A stretch of DNA of 64,000 bases from Ustulina deusta (lineage: Eukaryota > Ascomycota > Sordariomycetes > Xylariales > Xylariaceae): contig JAJNNX010000005.1 in the NCBI GenBank assembly GCA_023159155.1, positions 868,001 through 932,000 on the forward strand, read 5' to 3'. Shown piece after piece: positions 11,801-20,949 of this stretch. Every line of letters starts with the position of its first letter. Position 1 is the stretch's first letter. The translations under genes were made by a program, and so were the position numbers. The notes below the pieces were generated by a model. That model did not search any database and had not been told where the DNA came from. It saw only the letters and a program-made list of their open reading frames with translations.

Positions 11801-12039
11801 ATGGATTTCGAACCCCCGAATCCTGTCACACGACCCCTCCACAACGCTTTCTACTGCCTAGCACCTTCCGAGATGTCTTTGAAAGTAACTTCCTGGCTGT
11901 CGTGCCCCTAAGTATGCGATAGTATAGCGTGTTTCGGAATGTCTTCATTACCTAGCACTTGGCACTTGGGGATGGTTCGATGTCAACGGAAAGATGCCAT
12001 AGTGGCAGCCAGCCTCTCATTAACAATGTAATCCTATAA

Positions 12040-13730
12040 CAAAGTTGTGCCAGCTGCAGTATCTCCAATTTCAACAAGTGGCCAAGTGTATGGCAAACTT
12101 TTAACGGTAGATTTCGAGGAGATGTTAACAATTGGTCTAGTAATTAGAAAGTTGACGATCTTTTGGTGTCCATTGGCCGAGGCAACCCATAGAGGCGTCC
12201 GACCCCAAATATTATCTGTGTTAGGTGGTGTTCGATCGTGTACGAGTTGCTCAACCTTCAGCCTGTCCTGCTGCAGCAGCGTTGTAGAGGTTCGAAATAG
12301 CTATCCACTTAGGATTATATGGGAGGACAGACTTTTGTAAGAAGAAGTGAAGGAGCTTCTCTAGGCCACAAGCGGCAGTAATTGAAATAACTTCCTCTGT
12401 AATCACGATCTGCTCTCCTCGTCGGTCGAGGAGCAGAGTCATAAACTCCTTGCCGTTCTCATAGTTCTCTGCCGCGGCCATTACCACCTTCACAGCTACC
12501 TTCGCTTCTAAACCTAGCAGAGCAGAAACAACTTCTAGATGTCCCGACAGAACAGCTTGCTCGAGTAGCGTTGTGCTCAAAGCATCCATACAATCAATAA
12601 AATGGCCTAACTCCTCCGAGAGTTCAAACAAGCTAAGTAGTTGCAAGGATACAACAACCAAGCTTAGAATACGTTTAATTGTGCCTTTCCCCTGCTTGTC
12701 CTGCTCGAGTGCTATATTAAAAAGCTTCTAGTAGAGCAAGTGAAGTCCTGTAGGTAAGCCCATGAAAAATTAGACAGCATCTTTCGAAGCAATCGATTCT
12801 AATTCTGTACAAGCAAAGCCAACCCATAGAAAAGTTTCTTCAGCTTTTTTATTAAGAAGCTGCGTAACCTGCTTTTCAACACTGTCTAGGTAGCTTTGCA
12901 TATTCTTCAGGTTTGACACCTTCTCGCTAATATATAATTCGACGTCTCGTTTCGATTCTCGGAAAGAAGCAAAGTCTTTACTTGTAGATAAACAAAGATT
13001 TTCTTATATTTCAGAATACAGCCGACTAGTAATGAATATCTGAATATTCAATACATGGTCTGAAGAGTTATAGAAACCAAAAGTATGCTAGAACTGTTTT
13101 AATAAAGTTTATTGTGATTCTGAATCACATTTGTTTAGCGTGTTAATAATGCAATATTTTCGGCTAATATCCTGATGCGCCGCAGCATCTATAAAAATTA
13201 TCCAGAGAGCATCGAATAAATTAAACAGCTTTACCCTGCGCTCGTTATACTTTGGCAAGAGGTAGTCGAAAAGCTACGGGTACTACTAGACAAGTTGGAG
13301 AAGCCCTCTTATGACTAAACATGGCTGTTTTCCAATTGTCAAAACTAGAGTTACAGAAAAAGTATACCAGCGTTTTCCCGTCCGTTTTAAAGAAAGCATT
13401 CGATAACTCCTCGGTAAAAAACAATAGCTATAATAGATTTCCCTATTCCTAGGTTCCCGTAAAGCCATCGAACCTAGGTAAGTTGTCTAGCTCTCGGGGC
13501 GTGCTGTTTAGTCGGAACCAAGCCATGCAGTAAGCTGTTCCGTGCCGAGTATCCACTCACAAGTGCCGGTAACACGGTTTCCTTTCTTGCGTTTTCAATG
13601 CGTTTCCATCTTCGAGCAGATCGGTCAAGAAAAAGTCGCGTAGGATTTGTAGATGGGATAGAGCATCACTTAGCGCCATCTCTATTGAGCGCGCGAAGTT
13701 TCTGAAAAGTATACGGCGATCAGGGATCAT
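12040..13730 (-). pseudogene. RIP-decayed NACHT-ankyrin (STAND/NLR-type) gene relic
   Basis: Remains of a fungal NLR-like signalling protein, read on the minus strand from about 13730 down to 12040 across several frames. In order: a pre-NACHT stretch (GTCEWILGTEQLTAWLGSD near 13560), a damaged Walker A (YGNLGIGKS near 13450), a middle NACHT stretch (EELSNAFFKTDGKTLVYFFC), a damaged Walker B (IINTLNKCD near 13130), a post-NACHT stretch (EKVSNLKNMQSYLDSVEKQV near 12920, ETFLWVGFACTELES), and ankyrin-like units (LLEQAVLSGHLEVVSALLGL, FMTLLLDRRGEQIVITEEV, GRTPLWVASANGHQKIV). At least six in-frame stops, one clear 1-base frameshift near 12263 and others upstream break it. It is AT-rich compared with its neighbours. 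It cannot make a full protein. Family assignment is confident; the boundaries are approximate. Confidence 0.85.
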
Positions 13731-14318
13731 ATCTAGGAGTAAAATTATAGTTTAAGTGACAATTTCCATGTTTATACACATTTCTTGGCATTCGACGGAG
13801 GCTCACATGTCGACTGTCGACTGTCCGGTACAGGCCTGCCTAAGCATATAGTTAGTTCTTGGATTGACTAAGGTATGTGGGCGCATGCCTGACGACTCCC
13901 TCAGCGATAATTGTTCAGTACTTCGATTTCCAGCGTCACTGTTACCTTCAAAGCAATGCCCCAACCGAGTTTATCTACCTATCGGCACACGGCCCTCAGT
14001 AGAACACGTATAAGTGTATACGTGGTCGTCACAATGCGGTTCTGTGTTATTAAAATCCTGTTGATATCATAACTATGTTCCAAATCCTATCTCTTGAAAT
14101 ATAATAACTAGTTGCTAATTACTGATTGATTTTCCAGTACTTATAACAATCGAACGCTTGATCATCATTTGAATCAGCGACTTCAAGCCTCCGACAGTAT
14201 TGGCAATCATCATTCTCGAATTGTATCAATCAACACGGCTTTGAGATATTCGACTTTTCTATTGCTAAGCTATATATATTCTATCACCAGGCAGGCGAGG
14301 GGCGTTGAAACAGGCAGA
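13731..14318. other. AT-rich intergenic stretch, no gene seen
   Basis: About 590 bp between the NACHT relic and the APH-like gene. It may include further decayed 5' sequence of the relic and the 3' UTR of the APH-like gene. A small tandem TGTCGAC duplication lies near 13808. No coding signal was recognised. Confidence 0.5.
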
Positions 14319-15724
14319 CTAAAACCCCAGTCGTTCGAGTAGCCCAATGAGCTGCTGCTCATTTTCCTCCTTGCATTTCATGATCACCTTCTCAGATTGC
14401 AGCCGCAGAATGTCAGAATTGCTCACCCTCCAAGGTAAGATAGTGCGCAAGACAGTGTCGACGTCTGCCACCTTGTCGATTCCTTCTGTCGTCCTGGGTC
14501 TTTTGACATATAGTCTCTCCAGTTCGTCTTCCCAGGCTTTCGCTACTTCCCAATCTATTCCGGTCGTAGGTGGAAGCGGCGACGGAAACCCGTGTAATTT
14601 GGCATTTCTTAGCGCCGCTTGTTCACTGGCTTCATCGCCAGACCATCCCCTGAATTGACCGCCGGCACCGTCGAATGAGCGTAGGAACTCGTAAGAGGGA
14701 TGCATGATACACGAGAAGTCGTAGTCAATTAACGCCGTAATACGTAGACTGGCGGGATCAAAAAGAAGATTGTTAGTAGCTACACATCGGTGAACAGTTA
14801 GCTTCGGGGATACAGTATAATTCAGGAGAGGGTTATTTACTGAAGTCGGCATGAACAATAGACTTATCCTGAGCCTGGAGCGACCGAAACTGGCTGGGAA
14901 GACCATGCTGTACAAAGTTATCTATGCGCTCTCTGATACCATTGGCATGCCATCCTTGTATGTAAGGATTCGCATCTGCTCTCTGGAGTGCTACCTCTAG
15001 TCGACTTTTGAAAGAAGATTCGTAGGTCGGCCATGGCCCGGCACCAACACTGGTCATGGCCGCGCTGATTATTCGGCCGTCTTCGGCATAGGTGACGCCT
15101 CCATACCCGGTAATGCTATCAGGGAGCTGATAATCCTGTAGTGCTTTGAGAAGCGCAGCCTTTTGCGAAAGAATTACCTTCTTTTGCTCCAGGGTCATGG
15201 AATCGAATGACTCATCCACAGACTCGCCAGGCATAAGCTGCTGGATAATCCAACCCTGCGAAGTCTCGGTAGCGGTGCTTCCCCAAGCATAAACTGAAGG
15301 GACGACGGGTGGCTGAAAGGATTTGAGCGCCGCAGCCGCAAGGCTGATCATAGCCACTTCATTTTCGACCCGGGTCTCGGGGCTCATCCCCTCAGCGTCG
15401 GGATTGCTGAGGCGCATTATGAATTCCTTCGTACCATTGGGAATAGGAACACAGCCCGGCTGAAGGACCGGATCTTTGGTAGCATTGCTGAAGTTAATGG
15501 GTGAAGGAAGCTTGATGTGGTAAACAAAGTTGTTATATTTGAATGGGCATTCCGGGTCATATTGAAGCGGTGTGATCTGAGCGTCCACCTATATGATACA
15601 TGTTTTTAGCTGTCAGCGTCTCGACGCATGTTCAAATAAAGCTTACTTGCAGAGCTAGGTGTTCGCTCAGCACTCTCTGAACGAAGTCCAGCCGAGCTTG
15701 GAAGTTGGTGTGATTGTGGGTCAT
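14319..15724 (-). CDS. Aminoglycoside phosphotransferase (APH) fold, kinase-like protein
   Basis: Member of the large fungal APH/choline-kinase-like family; the small-molecule substrate is unknown. Exons 15724-15647, 15588-14841 and 14779-14319, phases consistent, 428 aa. The short first exon (MTHNHTNFQARLDFVQRV) is needed because the second exon opens with GTG directly after an atag acceptor; the join LALQ/VDAQITPLQYD reads through. Catalytic loop HADFTTNN (H272, D274, N279; spans the second intron) and metal-binding ALIDYDF are intact. An N-terminal FVYHIKLP strand, REFIMRLS-like lysine region and WIIQQLMPGESV hinge fit the kinase N-lobe. No sign of decay despite the neighbouring relic. Fungal genomes hold dozens of such genes; resistance should not be inferred. 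Confidence 0.88.
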
Positions 15725-16511
15725 GAAGGCGGATTGGTTGCCTGCACAAGCGAAGGTCGGGAATGGAGAGTGTGGGTGTGCTTCATGAACACTGCCCGGA
15801 GGCGACCATGCCCAATATGTACCTGTCCAACAGTCCGCTAGGCGGTATCTAAGTATCTAGGAAGTCAGAAAGGGTGTTGGTCCAGTTGCATATGATGGCC
15901 CTTGTCATCGATACTCAAATTCGTTTTGTAATCAAAACGGCCAATTTCTATTTATTGCGGTGTATTTACGGTAGTCAAGACCGTGCAGTCCATTTATTTC
16001 ACTTGTGCAAAAGCGGGTCTGGCGCAGGCTAAACGCGGCATGGCTCAGGAAAGCTCCCATTGATTCACATGGTCGATCGGACTTCCAATTTCCAGTCGGG
16101 AATGACGTGGGGTATTTTAGGCAGGTGGGACTAGGTGCTCTATTGGCAGGGCAACACGAAATAGGTGCGGGATCACGTGATTGCCCTTTTCAGCTTGGCC
16201 TGGCATTCTGCCAATGCTCTCTCCCTTTATTGAATCACAGCTCAAGATTTAAGGGGGGAGGAATAAATACTCTCTATTGGCCATTGACATAAACATGTCC
16301 GTGTAGTGCCTCATCCTCATACCGGTTGCCGATGCATCAACCCGCAATTAAAACTCGCCTAATTGTACACGTGTATGTGCAAATATGGTGCAATATAATA
16401 CAGAACCTTGAACCCTTCGAAACCTAGACTACTCGTCCCACGCTGACGAACAGGCGATACATCGTAGACACCTTTCCCGTCCATTTTTCAGGATACCAGA
16501 AACTTGGACGG
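15725..16511. other. Intergenic with a repeat family B copy
   Basis: About 790 bp between the 5' end of the APH-like gene and the 3' end of the PAF-AH-like gene. Bases 16013-16028 (GCGGGTCTGGCGCAGG followed by CTAAACGCGGC) match 29386-29401 almost exactly; the rest has no recognised feature. Confidence 0.5.
16013..16045 (+). repeat. Dispersed repeat family B, copy 1
   Basis: GCGGGTCTGGCGCAGG and then CTAAACGCGGC. The same two blocks recur at 29386-29440 with one mismatch in the first block. Words shared with family A in reverse (CTCAGGCT, AAAAGCGGC) suggest that A and B belong to one element family. Confidence 0.45.
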
Positions 16512-18089
16512 CTAAGTCGTAATGGGTGACACGTGGACTTGCCAGTATCTCCTCCAGTCCCACCATTGTCCTCCCTCCTTTTCGTTGTCTCCCTGTCCAG
16601 GTTGCCAGATGCCAAAACCCTTGCCCGGGTCGTACTCTGGAAACTCGGCCTTCTCGGCGAGGAGACCCCTTTTCTCTCCCTTTTTCAAGAACAAGAGAAA
16701 GTCCTCGGACAAGTGGATGTACTGCCTCAAGCCCTCATAAACGTCTATCTTCGCCCCGGTCGTCCAACTCAGCAGTGTTGGTTCGAGAATCGGCGCATCT
16801 GTCACCGAGGGGTGAGAGGTGCCGAGTGAGGTCATAAACCATGACGGGTTTCCGCGCTTTTCGTTGTTCTCCTCGACGAGAGCCCGAACAACTTCGAAAT
16901 GGGCTCGTCCATAGAATATGCTATGCTTGCTGCTCCATGAATTACTGTGGACAACCAACAACGGTACGTTCACATCATGATTTAGCCCACCGCTCTGCTT
17001 CCCGGGGTCCAGAATGATGGCACCAATGAATGGCCGTCTCTCGGTTGGGCCACCCTTCAGAGCCTGAAGCGCCCCGGTTGCGCCGAAACTGTGACCAGCC
17101 ATGACCATCTTGTCGACGTTCAGCCGCCCAGCCCATTCGTCTAACTCCCTACCCTCCTTTCTAGGATTCTGCCTGAACACCTCGGTACCTTTCCCGCTAT
17201 TGATCTGTCTCAGCACACCAACTGCCTCTTCGATTTCAGCTTCGCGAAAATTGAGCTGAGCTCGGTTGAAGTCGTCAGCTCCTAGCTCTTGACCCTCTAC
17301 AGTTTCGACTTCGGAATGCTTGAAGGCCAGCCTTGCGTCCAGTTCGCCGTCCATCATAATGATAGAGCCAGGACATGAACCGTCTCGATGCTCAAGCATA
17401 GCGACGATAAAACCACGCGATGCTAACTCACCGGCGTAGTGCGTATAGTCTGTTCTACTAGAAGCCATGCCGTGGGAGAAGATTAGAATGGGGTGCCCAT
17501 GTCTTTCGATAGATGCTACTTTTTCTAGCTCTTGGCTCTGGTGGGTGTCTGGATGGCTTGCTACTGGAGGGGCCAGCTCAGCCAGTGGCGCGTCGACTTT
17601 GGCCGGAATCTTAATCCCACCAACGACAGTGCGAAGTGCGCCTGTAAAAATCGCATTCGTGAGGAAATTACTGATATGCGCGAACTTGGCGTAACCCTTC
17701 GCAGTCGCGGATATTGGCTTTGGTAGCCAATGGTGCCTCTTATGATGGCTTTTTCCGTGAGCGGCTGGGTAGTATAGAGTGAATAAAACTGTCTGCAACT
17801 CGAATGCATTCTTGTGTGAATCCTTGAACCGGGCCGTGTCTATCACACGCGGGGGTGACACAGAAGACTCGATGTCAATGGCCCCGACTGGATATGGCCC
17901 GCTGTACATTGGCAACGGGCTCGCGAAGAGAGGCAATGAAAAGAGATAACAGTATAAGATGTAGAATACAGCAATGACACAAATAACATATCGCCAAGTC
18001 AGTCGAGGACGGAGGACGTGTGGAATCCTACGACGGATGGATATCCCACCGCCAGCACCTGCGTATGGAGCCTCGGGAAATGGTCGCAT
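16512..18089 (-). CDS. Platelet-activating factor acetylhydrolase-like lipase, single-pass membrane
   Basis: Alpha/beta hydrolase of the PAF-AH (group VII phospholipase A2) family, expected to hydrolyse short or oxidised sn-2 acyl chains of phospholipids. Intronless, 525 aa. One membrane segment near residues 33-60 (YVICVIAVFYILYCYLFSLP) after an Arg-rich start suggests a signal anchor. Family pieces: YSGPYPVGAIDIE, FTLYYPAA, HPILIFSHGMASSRTDYTHY, the nucleophile elbow MAGHSFGAT, the acid region IGAIILDPGKQSGG and the histidine region GTSHPSVTD. A roughly 55-residue insertion rich in Pro and Lys/His follows the FTLYYPAA strand. Start chosen at 18089, the first ATG of the frame. Family firm; natural substrate and location inferred. 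Confidence 0.9.
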   Translation of the reverse strand: MRPFPEAPYAGAGGGISIRRRIPHVLRPRLTWRYVICVIAVFYILYCYLFSLPLFASPLPMYSGPYPVGAIDIESSVSPPRVIDTARFKDSHKNAFELQTVLFTLYYPAAHGKSHHKRHHWLPKPISATAKGYAKFAHISNFLTNAIFTGALRTVVGGIKIPAKVDAPLAELAPPVASHPDTHQSQELEKVASIERHGHPILIFSHGMASSRTDYTHYAGELASRGFIVAMLEHRDGSCPGSIIMMDGELDARLAFKHSEVETVEGQELGADDFNRAQLNFREAEIEEAVGVLRQINSGKGTEVFRQNPRKEGRELDEWAGRLNVDKMVMAGHSFGATGALQALKGGPTERRPFIGAIILDPGKQSGGLNHDVNVPLLVVHSNSWSSKHSIFYGRAHFEVVRALVEENNEKRGNPSWFMTSLGTSHPSVTDAPILEPTLLSWTTGAKIDVYEGLRQYIHLSEDFLLFLKKGEKRGLLAEKAEFPEYDPGKGFGIWQPGQGDNEKEGGQWWDWRRYWQVHVSPITT

Positions 18090-19431
18090 AATGATAAGAG
18101 TTGGTCTGATTAATAGTTCGTAATATCCTGTTAGCTGTTTGAGAATACTTAATCAGTTGCATACCGAGAAAGAATCATGGCTTCGGTACGTGTAGCAGGT
18201 GGGTTTTCTACTCCGGGGCAGCTATGACGCAATTCCCGCTTTTAGCGGTGTTAGTGGCGTGTCAGCCCAATTTGGTTCAAAACTACAACGTCATCCTCTA
18301 CCCACCTATCTAGTACCTATGGTATTTCGACCTGTACGGAAGATTTGCACCATGGACCAGTACAGTATTCGAACCAGCACAACTAGGGGGCCTTTACCAG
18401 ACTAACATCGGAATGGTACAGGCTCAGAGTAGTACGTATTAGGGACTCGGTCCAGTACGCGCCCCTCCCATGCGTTTTCAAAGAATGAGTCCTATCGCAC
18501 ATTTGCCTCGAAACTACACGTCAGGGAAAGTGAGGTTAGAATACGGGCAGTAACCATATTGCAAAACTAGACATCGGGAAAAAGGGAGGTTAGGGCAAGC
18601 AGTGACCATATTACACAATGGTGTTATTAGTACGTCTACAGAGAAGGGATGGGGCTGACTTGAATGCCCATCCCAAACAGGGGTAACGTATTTAAAGCAC
18701 TTTAGAAAGCACGAGCAGAGTTTTACTACTATCTTGCAGAGGGTTGCCAGACGCTGCAGATATCAACCTATAGTAGTATTATTGTTGTGCTCGGTATTAT
18801 TATAAAGATGTAAAACAATGACCGAAACGTCACCAATGAAGTTGGGTTTGCGGTGAAGGTAGTAGGGTTATTATGCTTGAGTAATATATAAGAGACCTCC
18901 CCATTGATATGCTCATCAAGTTATATATGCGCTTTTTCGAGAGTATCTACTCCTCAATAGTCTCTGCTAACAATACTATTGTAAGCCAGGTAAACCACAC
19001 CATGAACACGCCACGTCTTCTATTGAAACGCCACATGAAGATGCGGAAGGGGCTGGTAATGCATATTGAGAACCTAGTCGGTTTCTTAGACTCCGAAATT
19101 CGCATTGGCTATTTCACGAAATTTACATGTTCATATTAATTCGATTGGTGATAGCAGCTGGTACATGAAGGGTACTTGACTCGGGGTATGTCCCGCGTCA
19201 TGGAAAAGACGTTTCACGGTCTTAATTCCGACAAGTACCTATCTAATTCAAACGTTGAAGTTTACATGGCCGCCAGCTTCGCTTGTGTAATTCGGCCTTT
19301 TGTAAGTCTACAGTCAACCTCTGCCAGTTTCAATGCCGCTTAATAAATCGGACAAAATTCAGGTTTGTTCACATGACCTAATGATATTCCAAATATACAC
19401 ATATCTAACACGATTTATGACACAAAACACC
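18090..19431. other. Intergenic, no gene seen
   Basis: 1.34 kb between the PAF-AH-like gene and the NmrA-like gene, AT-rich in its second half. A 76-codon frame at 18909-19139 has no family features and is treated as chance. Confidence 0.55.
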
Positions 19432-20331
19432 CTACTTAGTGGCGGCGGCCACGACAGCTTCAATCTCAGCCTCGGTGAACTCGCTTAGTCCCAACAGCTC
19501 ATTGTCTAACTTCTGGAAGTGACTGCCGTACCCCTCTCCCCAGATTGATGCCATAATAAGGGGGTAAACGAATTTGGTGTGATCCGGATTCTCCTTCTGC
19601 AGCTCGGCCAAGGCGGGAGGGAGCAGTTCATTCTCAACGGACACTTCCTTCGCCTGCCAAGAGGTTCCCGTAACCTTCTCGGCTATAGCTTTGAGCTGCT
19701 TCAGCGTCGGGGCTGCGTCTTGGACATAGACTCCTCGGTTTTTGGTCTCCTCGGGCTTCTTCAGCACGCCCGCGACGGCCTTCCCAATGCTGGAGAGCGT
19801 CGTGGTACTAAAGGGACGCTCGCCGCCATCATAGAGCACGAAGCTTTTTTCGCTGGCGTTCAGAATTAGGCCGGCCTTCAACCCCCAGTCGAAGAACGGG
19901 CCGGTGTAGATATTCGTGTACGAGATGCTCCCGTTCGCCGCCTCCTGGACTAGCACCTTTTGAATAGCAATCTTGTCTGCGAAGACGGCCAAACTAGCGG
20001 CCTTGGGGTTCGCTGCGTTGGATCCGAAATCGGAGGGGATGAAGCGCTTGACGTTTGCCTTCACAGCGGCTTCGATTAGGTGTTGTTGCTTCGAGAGGCC
20101 CGGAGACCCAAGAGTAGAGACGACAGCGTCTTGGCCTTGAAGAGCAGCTGTGAGAGACTCAATAGAGTCGTAATCGACCGGCTTGACTGCGACGGATGGT
20201 GGAAATTCATGTGTGCTGTTCTTCCTGGTCAAGACGGTGACATGGAAGCCCGCGTTGAGTAACTGTGTGAGGATAGCAGGACCTAGATTGCCAGTAGCAC
20301 CAGCAAGTGCGACGTTGTTTATAGCACTCAT
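19432..20331 (-). CDS. NmrA-like / isoflavone reductase family NAD(P)-binding protein
   Basis: Atypical SDR of the NmrA/isoflavone-reductase-like group, 299 aa, no intron. N-terminal Rossmann motif LAGATGNLGPAIL, then VLTRKNST at the second strand, DAVVSTLGSPG and NVKRFIPSDFGSNA, the last being typical of the group. Members either reduce aromatic or phenylpropanoid-like substrates or act as NAD(P)-sensing regulators; the active-site lysine of true isoflavone reductases can only be tentatively placed in the ADKIAIQKVL stretch. It is divergent from the dual-zinc-finger regulator at 20950, with TCCCACAT repeats between them, so it is a candidate target of that regulator. Confidence 0.88.
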   Translation of the reverse strand: MSAINNVALAGATGNLGPAILTQLLNAGFHVTVLTRKNSTHEFPPSVAVKPVDYDSIESLTAALQGQDAVVSTLGSPGLSKQQHLIEAAVKANVKRFIPSDFGSNAANPKAASLAVFADKIAIQKVLVQEAANGSISYTNIYTGPFFDWGLKAGLILNASEKSFVLYDGGERPFSTTTLSSIGKAVAGVLKKPEETKNRGVYVQDAAPTLKQLKAIAEKVTGTSWQAKEVSVENELLPPALAELQKENPDHTKFVYPLIMASIWGEGYGSHFQKLDNELLGLSEFTEAEIEAVVAAATK

Positions 20332-20570
20332 GGTGGCCTAATTATAGTCAGGTGAATAATGGTAATATGCAAGAGTGATCTGATAGACGACTTGATAGAA
20401 TCGTGTCTGTAATTAGCTCGTGATGCTGTACGAATTGTTGCTACTCTAAATGGCAGTCCTTAGACATGCACCCTTTTATACAAGGCAATCATCATACTTC
20501 TAGATAGTACCGTATCACAATGATATTACCTGCTTACAGCTCCCGAGGTTTCGCCATAATGTTTCGCTAT

Positions 20571-20911
20571 GATTCCACATAGAATCCCACATCGACATCC
20601 CACATATCCCACATATCCCACATATCCCGTATTTATCCCACATGTCTCCCGAGTGTTACCTATAGCATTCCAAGCTAAACCATATAGGGTCTCACTCCCT
20701 TGTTCGCCGATGGGATATTTCGTAAGCATGGCTCAATTCATTACCGCCCTTTGTTCAAATTTAGTAGAATTTCCAGCATTTCTGCAGTGACTACTTGGTA
20801 TCGGCTAATTGAAGATTGAAATTTGCGTCATTTCATTTCATCATTTTAGTTCAGTCTTGCTCGGTAGTTACTTACCTGCATGGTCCCTATATAGAGCCCA
20901 CTATCCCACAT
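20571..20911. promoter_or_regulatory. TCCCACAT repeat array in a divergent promoter
   Basis: Exact TCCCACAT occurs at 20585, 20598, 20607, 20616, 20636 and 20904, with one-base or two-base variants at 20573 (TTCCACAT) and 20625 (TCCCGTAT). Four units (20598-20632) are spaced exactly 9 bp. The lone distal copy lies about 40 bp upstream of the start codon of the regulator at 20950, next to a CTATATAG box at 20887. Pattern fits a transcription-factor operator, or a short tandem repeat without function. Confidence 0.5.
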
Positions 20912-20949
20912 TACCGACCGACCCTAGACTACGAATGGGACGATGAGCA

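Noticed and set aside
14319..15724. Reading the APH-fold gene as an antibiotic-resistance determinant
   Set aside because: Fungal genomes carry many APH-fold proteins of unknown substrate; the catalytic loop alone does not show drug phosphorylation.
20569..20790. Frame reading HPTYPTYPTYP across the TCCCACAT array
   Set aside because: The periodic peptide is a by-product of the DNA repeat in a promoter; no family match or longer gene.
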